From Liquorilactobacillus hordei DSM 19519 (GTDB taxonomy: Bacteria > Bacillota > Bacilli > Lactobacillales > Lactobacillaceae), in assembly GCF_019443985.1 (NCBI RefSeq), contig NZ_CP049303.1:1922001-1986000 (forward strand): a stretch of 64,000 nucleotides of DNA, given 5' to 3'. Position numbers and translations under genes: made by a program. This document shows positions 39,676 to 48,039 of the stretch, piece after piece (positions within the stretch are counted from its first letter, which is position 1; each line of letters starts with the position of its first letter). The notes under the pieces are model-generated. The model worked only from the letters and a program-made list of their open reading frames with translations, had not been told where the DNA came from and searched no databases.

Positions 39676-39855
39676 TTATCTTTCAAAATGATATATAATT
39701 TGCCCATTATGACCAGCAATTCCCACTACTCTTTTCCGTTGTGGAAAATTCATAAACTCCTCTTGAAAGTCCATAAAATTCTCAGCCGTTATTTTAATTT
39801 CTGTGATTTCACCATTAGCTAATTTTTCTAACTTATCCTTAAATGTCTCCTCCAT
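39676..39855 (-). CDS. Small hypothetical protein, 59 aa
   Basis: Begins MEETFKDKLEKLANGEITEI and ends GHNGQIIYHFER. The ATG at 39855 has an AAGGAG site 7 bases away (39863-39868). Acidic N-terminal half, basic middle (NFPQRKRVVGIAGHNG), no membrane segment. The codon pattern and site support real translation. It is divergent from clpE. Family not recognised. Confidence 0.7.
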   Translation of the reverse strand: MEETFKDKLEKLANGEITEIKITAENFMDFQEEFMNFPQRKRVVGIAGHNGQIIYHFER

Positions 39856-39931
39856 GCTATCACTCCTTTTTATGTCCCCTTAATGATACTTACTTTTTTC
39901 CTGAAAAACAAATTGTGAGAAGACTTAATGC

Positions 39932-39986
39932 TTGAACTACCAATTAAAAAAAAGTATACTACTTTCAAAGGTCAAAGATAGTCAAA
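39932..39986 (+). promoter_or_regulatory. clpE promoter with CtsR operator
   Basis: TTGAAC (39932-39937), 17 bases, TATACT (39955-39960), then the direct repeat GGTCAAA-GAT-AGTCAAA (39970-39986), the exact CtsR heptad-3-heptad layout. The operator starts about three bases after the expected transcript start. Confidence 0.88.
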
Positions 39987-40014
39987 TAATTTCAAGAAAG
40001 GTAGTGAGTTCTTA

Positions 40015-42222
40015 ATGCTATGTCAAAATTGCAAAAAAAACGCAGCCACAATACATCTTTCAACAAGTCTTAATGGTCAGCAAGCATCAATCGACCTTTG
40101 CCAAAACTGCTACCGTGCTTTAAAAGAACAGTCTCAAAGAAATGGTGAAAGCAATGCCATGCAAGATCCCTTTGGTTTTGGGAGTCTTAACGATATCTTC
40201 CGATCACTCGGAGACAGCTCAGCAGCTACCCAGCAGTCCCAGCAAGGTGCTCCACAGGCAGCTCAATTCTCGGGTAATGGTGGAGGTAGACGTGGCAACA
40301 ATGGAATTCTAGCACAATTCGGTTTAGATTTAACAAATGAAGCAAAAAACAACAAGATTGACCCCGTAATCGGTCGTGACAATGAAATTTCACGTGTAAT
40401 TGAAATCTTAAACCGGAGAACAAAAAATAATCCTGTCTTAATAGGTGAAGCAGGTGTTGGTAAAACTGCTGTTGTCGAAGGATTAGCCCAAAAGATTGTT
40501 GATGGTGACGTACCTCAGAAGTTACTGGATAAACACGTTATTCGTTTAGACGTAGTATCTTTAGTTCAGGGAACCGGTGTACGTGGTCAATTCGAACAAC
40601 GGATGCAACTACTAATGAACGAGTTAAAACAGAATCAAAATATTATTCTTTTTATCGACGAAATTCACGAAATTGTAGGTGCTGGTAATGCTGAGGGTGG
40701 TATGGACGCTGGTAATGTATTAAAGCCTGCTCTGGCTCGCGGTGAGCTTCAATTAGTAGGTGCAACCACTTTAAATGAATATCGCACTATTGAAAAAGAT
40801 GCAGCACTCGCTCGAAGACTTCAGCCTGTCCAAGTTGATGAGCCTTCTATTAATGAAACAATCAAAATACTTGAAGGTATTCAAACTAAATATGAGTCAT
40901 ATCATCACGTTCGCTACACTCCTGAAGCTATAAATGCAGCAGTTAAGTTATCTAGCCGCTATATTCAGGACCGCTTTTTACCAGATAAGGCAATCGACTT
41001 GCTTGATGAATCAGGTTCACGTAAAAATTTGACAATTCAAGCTATTGATCCTCATGTTATAGAACAAAAAATAAAAAATGCGCAAGAACAAAAACAAATT
41101 GCGTTGAGCTCGGAGGATTACGAAAAAGCTGCTTATTATCGTGATCAATTAAATAAACTGACTTCGATGAAAGAAACACAAGTTGATGCTGAAAATTCTC
41201 CAGTAATCACTGAAAAAGATATGGAAAAAATCATTGAAGAAAAAACCAACATTCCAGTAGGCGAACTACAAGAAAAGGAACAAACACAATTAAAGAATCT
41301 AGCAATTTCACTAGATTCTCATATTATTGGACAAAAAGATGCTGTTAATAAGGTTGCTCGTGCAATCAGACGCAATCGTGTCGGTTTTAATAAATCTGGA
41401 CGTCCTATCGGCTCTTTCCTATTTGTAGGGCCTACCGGTGTAGGAAAAACAGAGACAGCCAAACAATTGGCAAAAGAACTGTTTGGTTCCTCAGATTCAA
41501 TGCTTCGTTTTGATATGAGTGAGTATATGGAAAAACATTCAGTCTCAAAATTGATTGGTTCCCCTCCTGGATATGTTGGATATGAAGAAGCTGGTCAATT
41601 AACCGAACAGGTTCGTCGGCATCCATACAGTTTATTGTTACTCGATGAAGTAGAAAAAGCACATCCAGATGTAATGCATATGTTCTTACAAATACTCGAT
41701 GATGGACGTCTAACTGATTCTCAAGGTAGAACTGTTAGTTTTAAAGATACTATCATTATCATGACTTCAAATGCAGGAAGCGGAGATTCTGTTGCAAGTG
41801 TTGGTTTTGGAGCTGCTGCCAGTGGAAATACACACTCTGTATTAGACAAACTTACTAAATACTTTAAGCCCGAATTTCTAAATCGGTTCGATGATATTGT
41901 TGAATTTAATGCATTGAATAAGGAAGACTTAGTTTCAATAGTGTCATTAATGTTAGATGAAGTTAATGGTATGATGTCTCAACAAGGACTTTCGTTAAGT
42001 GTAACCGATGAAGTTAAAGATAAACTGGTTGATTTAGGTTACAGTCCTCAAATGGGTGCTCGTCCACTCAGACGTGTTATTCAAGAACAACTTGAAGATA
42101 GTGTCGCTGATTATTATCTTCAACATCCAAATACAAAAGAATTTGAAGCAAAATTGGTTGATAATCAAATAATAATTGATGCACCCAAGATTGTTAATGT
42201 TAATAAACAAACAAAAAATTAA
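40015..42222 (+). CDS. clpE: ATP-dependent Clp protease ATPase ClpE
   Basis: Hsp100 unfoldase working with ClpP on misfolded proteins, 735 aa. N-terminal zinc finger CQNC...CQNC (Cys3, 6, 29, 32) is the ClpE hallmark. First AAA module: GEAGVGKTA and [17 protein letters not shown]-type segment ([17 protein letters not shown]) sits between modules. Second AAA module: [11 protein letters not shown] and [14 protein letters not shown] Gln/Ala-rich linker (residues 65-90) joins finger to AAA. CtsR-controlled heat-shock gene with its own promoter and terminator. Confidence 0.97.
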   Translation: MLCQNCKKNAATIHLSTSLNGQQASIDLCQNCYRALKEQSQRNGESNAMQDPFGFGSLNDIFRSLGDSSAATQQSQQGAPQAAQFSGNGGGRRGNNGILAQFGLDLTNEAKNNKIDPVIGRDNEISRVIEILNRRTKNNPVLIGEAGVGKTAVVEGLAQKIVDGDVPQKLLDKHVIRLDVVSLVQGTGVRGQFEQRMQLLMNELKQNQNIILFIDEIHEIVGAGNAEGGMDAGNVLKPALARGELQLVGATTLNEYRTIEKDAALARRLQPVQVDEPSINETIKILEGIQTKYESYHHVRYTPEAINAAVKLSSRYIQDRFLPDKAIDLLDESGSRKNLTIQAIDPHVIEQKIKNAQEQKQIALSSEDYEKAAYYRDQLNKLTSMKETQVDAENSPVITEKDMEKIIEEKTNIPVGELQEKEQTQLKNLAISLDSHIIGQKDAVNKVARAIRRNRVGFNKSGRPIGSFLFVGPTGVGKTETAKQLAKELFGSSDSMLRFDMSEYMEKHSVSKLIGSPPGYVGYEEAGQLTEQVRRHPYSLLLLDEVEKAHPDVMHMFLQILDDGRLTDSQGRTVSFKDTIIIMTSNAGSGDSVASVGFGAAASGNTHSVLDKLTKYFKPEFLNRFDDIVEFNALNKEDLVSIVSLMLDEVNGMMSQQGLSLSVTDEVKDKLVDLGYSPQMGARPLRRVIQEQLEDSVADYYLQHPNTKEFEAKLVDNQIIIDAPKIVNVNKQTKN

Positions 42223-42229
42223 CTTTTAA

Positions 42230-42269
42230 TCAAAAAGGAAGTGTAAATCCAATTACATTTCCTTTTTTC
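42230..42269 (+). terminator. clpE terminator
   Basis: AAAAAGGAAGTGTAA, ATCCAA loop, TTACATTTCCTTTTTT. Directly after clpE. Confidence 0.9.
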
Positions 42270-42351
42270 GTAGCATTTTCCTATAGTATGTATCCTGTTT
42301 TATATTATAATAGAGGCATAAAAACAATTAACAGTACGGGGAGGAATTATA

Positions 42352-42627
42352 ATGCATCTTATCGACGTTAGTGGCAGTTACTCCAGAAAGATAAAACATG
42401 AACTTGAAAGTTCTATTAATCACTTCATCAAAATTTATACACTTGGCAATACACGTGTGGTTTTCAAGAAAAATGCAACAACTAGTGAGATTGTTATTTC
42501 CAACAAAGTACGTGGAATTACTGTGGAAGAAATTAGTTTCGTACTCGAAAAACTAACAAACCGGTCAATCAACGATGTAACAATTATTACTGGTAATAGA
42601 GTTGTTGATATCTCATTTAAAAATTGA
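42352..42627 (+). CDS. DUF1827 family protein
   Basis: 91 aa, cytosolic. MHLIDVSGSYSRKIKHELES and IKIYTLGNTRVVF match DUF1827, a family I know only from Lactobacillales; function unknown. Good GGGGAGG site before ATG. It is followed at 46 bases by the MucBP gene and may share its transcript; the next terminator is at 43796. Confidence 0.85.
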   Translation: MHLIDVSGSYSRKIKHELESSINHFIKIYTLGNTRVVFKKNATTSEIVISNKVRGITVEEISFVLEKLTNRSINDVTIITGNRVVDISFKN

Positions 42628-42673
42628 AATTGAAGTAATAATCTTTTCTACTTGTTTCTAAGGCGGTGCATTC

Positions 42674-43729
42674 TTGAAATTTCCCAAATTCATTAAAAAT
42701 TTATTATCACGAGATTCAAAAAGAAAATATTCAAGTAACAAAAATAAAAAAGATATACAACCTACACGGAAGAACTCTCCCGAATTGAAATCTGTGAAAG
42801 AAAATAAAAATACAGTTGAAGTTGCACCTAAAACCTCATTTAGGAAAAAAGATTTTCAAGACTCTGTTTTGTTAATTATCTATGCAGATGAAGATGGCAA
42901 TGAACTTACAACACCGCAAATTGTAAGTGGGCGCCTTGGTGAAAAAATTCATTACCGGATTAAGTCTCTTGAAAATTTTGATTTAATTAATTTTAAAGGA
43001 TTCACAAAATTTTATGTTGCTCACTATGCCATCTTAACTTTGACATTCCAGAAAAAAATAGCAGGAGCTATTTGGATTTTTTGTAGAGATATGGATACAA
43101 CCGAGTTAATTCTTCCACCTAAACTGTCCAAGGGATATTTGGGTGATGCATATCAATTATACTCACCTTCTGTACCCGAATACAGTCTAATGAATGTCAA
43201 AGGAACAATTAGGGGGATTCGTTCTTCAGAAAGTTCTTCCTTAACATTCTTTTACCGACGGCGTGTATGGCTTACTAATGAGCAGTCAACTCTCTATTTT
43301 AAAATGAAAAGTTCTGTACCTGTTTATAGTTCTCCAGAAGGTCGTCAACTTAAAATCACCTTATCTCCTCAAACTATCTGGAAAACCTTCTCAGTAATTA
43401 CAACCACGGATAATACAAAATGGTATTGTATTGGCGGCCCGCTTTGGATTGCTTTCGATAGTGTCCGCATGTCTGTATATTCAAAGGATTTTACTGAAGG
43501 ACAACACCTTGATGATTCTGTAAAACTTGCCAGCCTTATCAATGGTACCGTAGATTATATTGCTGACGAGTCTGTCTTTCTTTATGATAGACCTTTTGGC
43601 AAAATAGCTGGGAAACTAAAGCATGGAACAAAAGTTCAACTTGGACACACAGTCACCTCTGATGAAATCACATGGTATAGGTTAACTAGTGGCTTTTGGT
43701 TGCCAAGTCAATATATCTCATTTGAATAA
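42674..43729 (+). CDS. MucBP / SH3-like repeat protein without a secretion signal
   Basis: 351 aa. TTG start (42674) with an AAGGCGGT site. Residues 1-60 are Lys-rich and polar. Residues about 66-130 (LLIIYADEDGNELTTPQIVSG) and 131-196 (IWIFCRDMDTTELILPPKLSK) are two MucBP-like units with the expected Y-D-x-G and G-x-x-G spacing, each ending in TF(F/Q)-type beta strands. Residues about 205-270 and 285-350 look like two SH3-like wall-binding units (PVYSSPEGRQLK; SVFLYDRPFGKIAGKLKHGTKVQLG). No signal peptide, membrane helix or LPxTG is present, unlike usual MucBP adhesins. Confidence 0.75.
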   Translation: MKFPKFIKNLLSRDSKRKYSSNKNKKDIQPTRKNSPELKSVKENKNTVEVAPKTSFRKKDFQDSVLLIIYADEDGNELTTPQIVSGRLGEKIHYRIKSLENFDLINFKGFTKFYVAHYAILTLTFQKKIAGAIWIFCRDMDTTELILPPKLSKGYLGDAYQLYSPSVPEYSLMNVKGTIRGIRSSESSSLTFFYRRRVWLTNEQSTLYFKMKSSVPVYSSPEGRQLKITLSPQTIWKTFSVITTTDNTKWYCIGGPLWIAFDSVRMSVYSKDFTEGQHLDDSVKLASLINGTVDYIADESVFLYDRPFGKIAGKLKHGTKVQLGHTVTSDEITWYRLTSGFWLPSQYISFE

Positions 43730-43795
43730 TAATTGGCTTATGTTTTATTATAAAAAAAGTTCAACTTTAAGATAAATAATAATAAACCCTTCAAA

Positions 43796-43842
43796 ATAAA
43801 AAGCGTGGCAAAAATCAAAAGAAGATTTTTGCACGCTTTTTT
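43796..43842 (+). terminator. Strong terminator after the MucBP gene
   Basis: AAAAAGCGTGGCAAAAATC, AAAAGAA loop, GATTTTTGCACGCTTTTTT. Symmetrical enough to act in both directions, so it may also serve the ABC permease gene on the other strand. Confidence 0.92.
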
Positions 43843-43956
43843 ATTTTTATGAAATAGTCAAATTAGCAATATTTATCTATTTTTTAACGGTTTCGAAATT
43901 TAGATGAAAAATACTTTTCTTATTTAAAAACAACAACCTTCATAAGTTTGGGGATA

Positions 43957-44733
43957 CTAACTACGTCGTTGATAAACAAAAACAGTTATTGGCATAAAAA
44001 ACATAATAATTACCACACCACTAATGAACACCATTGTAGCATTATTACTCCAATTACCGGTTTTCAGAATTGTTCTGATTGCAGTAATAGTCAGACTGAC
44101 CGGATTGATTCTAACTACAGGTTGCAAAAAAGTTGGTAATGTCTTTATTGGAATAAAAGCATTGGATAAGAATGTCATTACCAAGATAATAATCATTGAC
44201 AAACTACCAATTAATTCTGCCTTCTTAACTAGTAAACCAACTAAAGCAAAAACCCAAGAAATTGACCAGCCAATAAAAATAGCTAATAAAGTAGCAATTC
44301 CAAGCATAAAAATGTTCACCGAGGGTCTCCACCCCATCAAAAAAGATGTTGTTAAGGTCATTACTCCCGAAATCAGTAATCGAAAGATATCACCTAGTAA
44401 CTGTCCTGCTAATGGTGCAATAGGCGAAATAGGTAAGACCTTAAAGCGATCAAAAATTCCACCATTAATATCTTCACGTAATTGTTGTCCTGAACCTGAG
44501 GCCGCGTTTAAAATGCTTTGAACTAGAATTCCTGATACAAGCATTGGCAAGTAAGCATGCACACTACCTGCAATAACTCCACCAAACAAATAACCGAATA
44601 ATAGCGTAAAGATCACAGGTTGAATAATAACATCACTGAGATTATCTGAATTATGCAACGTTTTTAGTAAGTTACGGTAAGTCATAGTAAGTACATTACT
44701 AATAACTTGATTCTTTGTTACACTTAATTTCAT
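43957..44733 (-). CDS. ABC-2 type exporter permease (multidrug type)
   Basis: 258 aa, six helices, ABC-2 membrane family: VIQPVIFTLLFGYLFGGVIAG, MLVSGILVQSILNAASGSGQQLREDINGGIFDRFKVLPIS (the coupling E-loop), FLSNAFIPIKTLPTFLQPVVRINPVS. The pattern is that of DrrB-type drug exporters. It follows the ATPase gene by 11 bases. An AAGGAG site precedes ATG 44733. Confidence 0.9.
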   Translation of the reverse strand: MKLSVTKNQVISNVLTMTYRNLLKTLHNSDNLSDVIIQPVIFTLLFGYLFGGVIAGSVHAYLPMLVSGILVQSILNAASGSGQQLREDINGGIFDRFKVLPISPIAPLAGQLLGDIFRLLISGVMTLTTSFLMGWRPSVNIFMLGIATLLAIFIGWSISWVFALVGLLVKKAELIGSLSMIIILVMTFLSNAFIPIKTLPTFLQPVVRINPVSLTITAIRTILKTGNWSNNATMVFISGVVIIMFFMPITVFVYQRRS

Positions 44734-44744
44734 AATTTTTCTCC

Positions 44745-45686
44745 TTAGTTTTTACCAACGGTCATCTTCAAAAAAACATCATCCAATGAGGGAGGAACTA
44801 TTCTCAAATTGGTAATTAATATTCCCGAATCTTGAAGTTGATTCAATATTGAATTAACTAATTGCATACCAGTACTATCAAATATCACAATCAAGGTTTG
44901 ATCATCAACGCTCACATGTTGTTTTACAATATTTTCCATAATGTTACGAGCTTGCGAAAGTCTTTGTAAATCTAACACCTCAAATTGAAGTTTTGTTCCA
45001 CCTACTTTTTGTTTTAATTCCTTGGGTATCCCAGTTACAATCATTTCACCATGATCAATGAGTGCAATCCTATCCGCTAATTGATCTGCTTCTTCCAAAT
45101 ACTGAGTAGTTAACAAAACTGTCGAACCATTTGCTACCAGTTTTTGAATAGCCTGCCACATCTGTATTCGTGTTCTTGGATCTAGTCCTGTTGTTGGCTC
45201 ATCCAAAAATAGAATACTTGGACTTCCAATCAAGCTAACTGCTAAATCTAAACGACGCCGCATCCCACCAGAAAATGTTACCAATGCTTGATCTGCTGAA
45301 TTGATTAAGTCAAAATCGGTTAATAATTCTGCTGCACGAATCTGTGCAACCCTTCTTGACAATCCATTTAGTCTAGCAAATATCAATAAATTCTCACGTG
45401 CACTCAAATCCTGATCAATTGCCGTAGTCTGACCAGTCACACTAAATTGTTGGCGAGCCATGCGCCTTTCTGTGACCGTATTAAATCCATTCAACAAAAT
45501 TTCTCCCGTATCTTGATGTAATAAAGTTGTTACCATTTTTAATAATGTCGTTTTTCCAGCTCCATTTGGACCCAGTAAACCAAATATTTCTCCTTTTTTT
45601 ACAGTAAAAGAAATATCTTGCACTGCAGTTTTTTCTGCAAATTTTTTTTGAACATTTCTTACTTCGATTGCATTTTCATCATACAT
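44745..45686 (-). CDS. DrrA-type ABC exporter ATPase
   Basis: 313 aa. Walker A GPNGAGKTT; signature FSGGMRRRLDLAVSL; Walker B ILFLDEPTTGLDP; switch LTTQYLEEADQLADRIALIDHG, with Gln in place of the usual switch His, as is common in DrrA proteins. The C-terminal 80 residues carry the conserved PPSLDDVFLKMTVGK. It pairs with the ABC-2 permease. Transcription starts from a divergent region with palindromes shared with the marR-type gene. Confidence 0.92.
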   Translation of the reverse strand: MYDENAIEVRNVQKKFAEKTAVQDISFTVKKGEIFGLLGPNGAGKTTLLKMVTTLLHQDTGEILLNGFNTVTERRMARQQFSVTGQTTAIDQDLSARENLLIFARLNGLSRRVAQIRAAELLTDFDLINSADQALVTFSGGMRRRLDLAVSLIGSPSILFLDEPTTGLDPRTRIQMWQAIQKLVANGSTVLLTTQYLEEADQLADRIALIDHGEMIVTGIPKELKQKVGGTKLQFEVLDLQRLSQARNIMENIVKQHVSVDDQTLIVIFDSTGMQLVNSILNQLQDSGILITNLRIVPPSLDDVFLKMTVGKN

Positions 45687-45702
45687 CTTAGCATCTCCTC
45701 AC

Positions 45703-45749
45703 ATTATAATCAGGGTACCTGATTTGTTTTATGATAAGGTCCCCTGATT
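45703..45749. promoter_or_regulatory. Divergent control region with two MarR-like operators
   Basis: Operator 1: AATCAGG-GTA-CCTGATT (45708-45724), perfect 7-base arms. Operator 2: ATAAGGT-CCC-CTGATT (45733-45749), a weaker copy centred 25 bases away. A -10 for the exporter (TATAAT on the minus strand, 45708-45703) abuts operator 1. The regulator gene has TTGTTT (45766-45771), 18 bases, TATACT (45790-45795). Confidence 0.65.
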
Positions 45750-45826
45750 AAAATGTCAAGGCCTTTTGTTTAATCCTTTGTGCATGGTGTATACTAGAGA
45801 AAACAATGAGGAGTATAAGAATAATC

Positions 45827-46333
45827 ATGACAAATAGAATCAAGGCGGAATTGATTGCAGGAAAATTGGCCGAATATGAACAACTAAGTAAAATATATGA
45901 TGACATTGTTAAACAAGCACGCCCTCGGTTAACAGTTGAAGGTCAAGGGAAAATACTGTTAGCCTTGGCCGACGAAAATCATCTATCGCAACGTCAACTC
46001 GCAACTCGCCTAGGGATGTCGCCCCAGTCTACTGGTGAATTTGTCTCTAAATTAGCTAAACGCAAACTAGTAACTTTGACCAAATCACAAAAAGATCGAC
46101 GTGTTAATTTAGTGAATTTAACTAACGCTGGCAGGCAAGAAATTGAATCGGCCTATCAAGAAGTCCCTCCGTTTGTTAATTCCCTCTCTGAGTCTGAAAT
46201 AGATCAACTAATGCCATTACTAACAAAAATCACAACAGCTATGTATGCAGATATCGATGCAGCTAATCCAACCCTAGGAGTTAAATTTCATAAATTACTT
46301 GCTAGTCGATATCTAAAACAGTTTAAAAAATAA
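45827..46333 (+). CDS. MarR-family regulator
   Basis: 168 aa winged-helix repressor: RQLATRLGMSPQSTGEFVSKLAKRKLVTLTKSQKDRRVNLVNLTNAG is the recognition helix and wing. I chose ATG 45827; the upstream ATG at 45806 would nearly coincide with the expected transcript start, and GAGGAG (45807-45812) lies between them, though 14 bases from the chosen ATG. Divergent from the exporter, with palindromes between, so it probably represses the exporter; ligand unknown. Confidence 0.88.
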   Translation: MTNRIKAELIAGKLAEYEQLSKIYDDIVKQARPRLTVEGQGKILLALADENHLSQRQLATRLGMSPQSTGEFVSKLAKRKLVTLTKSQKDRRVNLVNLTNAGRQEIESAYQEVPPFVNSLSESEIDQLMPLLTKITTAMYADIDAANPTLGVKFHKLLASRYLKQFKK

Positions 46334-46417
46334 TATTCAGAGTCGAACATTCTAAAGAATCTGTTCTTACGCTAATTTTTAAGATCACATTAGCAATTAA
46401 AATGGGATACGGCATAA

Positions 46418-46460
46418 GTTGAACAATTTAGCCAAGAAATTTTGGCTTATACAACACTTT
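46418..46460 (+). terminator. Probable terminator of the MarR gene
   Basis: GTTG...AGCCAA, GAAATT loop, TTGGCT...CAAC, then ACTTTTATT. Moderate. Confidence 0.55.
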
Positions 46461-46557
46461 TATTCGTAACTACATAAGGGGACTAGATCAAAAATTAAAC
46501 TTTTGAAGTGCCCCATAATAGTTAGACAAAAATCTAATTATTATGGAGCGCTTTTTT

Positions 46558-47073
46558 ATGACTAAATATACATTTGAATTCAAAGTTAAATTGGTTCAAG
46601 AGTACTGGAATGGAGACGTTTCTTACCCTGATTTAATGCGTAAATACAATATCCCAAGTATGATAACTATTCGAAAATGGGTTCTGCAAGCAAGCGTGCA
46701 TGGATTGTCATCTCTCAAAGCGCAACATACCAAAAAAGTTTACTCACAAGATTTCAAGCTTTTTGTGGTAAACTATGTAAAAACACATGAGGTCAGCCAA
46801 ATGGCAGTCGCTGCCCATTTTGGTATTACATTCAGCCGGGTAAATTCATGGGTGAATACATTCCAAAAAATGGGTGCTGCTGGTTTACGTAAAAGGCCTC
46901 GAGGGAGGCCTGCAAGTATGACTAAATCAACAAACAAGAAACTTAACCCGTCGGCCGAGGAAAAGTATAAAGAGGAAATTCTCAAACTCAAAGCACAACT
47001 TCAGGAAACTGAAATGGAACGTGATATTTTAAAAGCATTAGCGGCCATGAGGCACAATCAACGCAAGCATTAA
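46558..47073 (+). CDS. IS3 transposase OrfA
   Basis: 171 aa from ATG 46558 (GGAG site 9 bases upstream; the ATG at 46543 has none). Two helix-turn-helix units: YPDLMRKYNIPSMITIRKWV and VSQMAVAAHFGITFSRVNSWV. A C-terminal leucine-rich coiled coil (EEILKLKAQLQETEMERDILKAL) is typical for OrfA dimerisation. The slippery heptamer T-TTA-AAA lies at 47028-47034 in the correct phase for -1 frameshift into orfB. Confidence 0.93.
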   Translation: MTKYTFEFKVKLVQEYWNGDVSYPDLMRKYNIPSMITIRKWVLQASVHGLSSLKAQHTKKVYSQDFKLFVVNYVKTHEVSQMAVAAHFGITFSRVNSWVNTFQKMGAAGLRKRPRGRPASMTKSTNKKLNPSAEEKYKEEILKLKAQLQETEMERDILKALAAMRHNQRKH

Positions 47074-47945
47074 CAAGTCGCGAAAAAACAGTTATCGTGG
47101 ACTCCTTAAGGTCGCAATACAAACTACAAATATTATTAGAACAATTCAAATTACCACGAGCTACTTACTACGATCAACGAAAACGGATGAAGAGACCTGA
47201 CAAGTATAAAAATATAAAATTGTTCATTGAACATGTTTACCACGAAAGCCATGAGACGTATGGATATCGACGAGTATATGCGATGGCGTTAAAAGCTGGT
47301 TATACGTTATGCCGCGAAACAATTAGAAGTCTTATGAGTCTTTTAGGGCTTAAAGTTGGTGTGTATTCGAAGCACACTTCCCAGTATTCGTCATACAAAG
47401 GGCAAGTTGGACGCATTGCACCTAATATTATTAAACAAAATTTCAATCAAACCACACCATTAACCGTGTTCCATACCGATATAACACAAATTAGGCTAGT
47501 TGATGGTAAATGGGGTTATTTATCATGTGTCACTGATGAAGCAAGTGGTGAAATCCTTGTCGCCAAAGCTAGTACATCACCCAATATGGCCTTGATACAA
47601 GATACATTAGATGAATTAGAATCATGGATTACGCCCGGATCAGCAGCAATCTTACATTCTGATCAAGGCTGGCAATATCAGCAAAAAGCTTATCGTAAAG
47701 CCTTAAACAGAATGAACATTACCCAAAGTATGTCACGTAAAGGTAATTGTCATGACAACGCGCCAATTGAAAGTTTCTTTAACCTAATGAAACGAGAATG
47801 TCTGAATCGTATTCGCATTAACAACATTGATGAATTAGTCAAAGTTGTAGCAGAATACACTGATTGGTATAACAATGAACGGATTTCCATGAACAAAAAT
47901 GGCCTAACGCCTGTTGAATACAGGAATCAGACCGTCATTGCATAA
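47028..47945 (+). CDS. IS3 transposase OrfB (as -1 frameshift product of OrfA)
   Basis: The orfB frame is open from the slippery site at 47028 through to 47945; an independent GTG start at 47097 would give 282 aa. DDE integrase core (rve): VFHTDITQIRL, LHSDQGWQYQ, and the Glu in APIESFFNLMKRE. The N-terminal HTH_21 region is YHESHETYGYRRVYAMAL. The fusion OrfAB is expected to be the active transposase. No internal stop or frameshift. Confidence 0.92.
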   Translation, partial: FKSISGHEAQSTQALTSREKTVIVDSLRSQYKLQILLEQFKLPRATYYDQRKRMKRPDKYKNIKLFIEHVYHESHETYGYRRVYAMALKAGYTLCRETIRSLMSLLGLKVGVYSKHTSQYSSYKGQVGRIAPNIIKQNFNQTTPLTVFHTDITQIRLVDGKWGYLSCVTDEASGEILVAKASTSPNMALIQDTLDELESWITPGSAAILHSDQGWQYQQKAYRKALNRMNITQSMSRKGNCHDNAPIESFFNLMKRECLNRIRINNIDELVKVVAEYTDWYNNERISMNKNGLTPVEYRNQTVIA

Positions 47946-48039
47946 TTCAATTCAAATTTGTCTAACTTTTTTATGGCACTTCATTTTGACCTAGTCCCCT
48001 TACAAGACTTTCTATGCTAATTTAAATTAATGCACATTT

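Larger units (their letters stand above)
46504..47983 (+). mobile_element. IS3-family insertion sequence
   Basis: 1480 bp beginning TGAAGTGCC and ending GGCACTTCA. The terminal repeats continue imperfectly through ATAA...GTTAGACAAA. A 3-base target duplication TTT is compatible with IS3 but sits in a T run. It encodes orfA and orfB in the -1 arrangement. Confidence 0.9.
46475..48002. repeat. Hairpin split by the IS3 element
   Basis: Left arm 46475-46503 and right arm 47984-48002. Removing the IS and one TTT restores AAGGGGACTAGATCAAAA, ATTAAAC loop, TTTTGACCTAGTCCCCTT: an 18-base stem with one mismatch. It lies between convergent marR-type and prfC genes, so it was probably their shared terminator. 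Confidence 0.7.
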
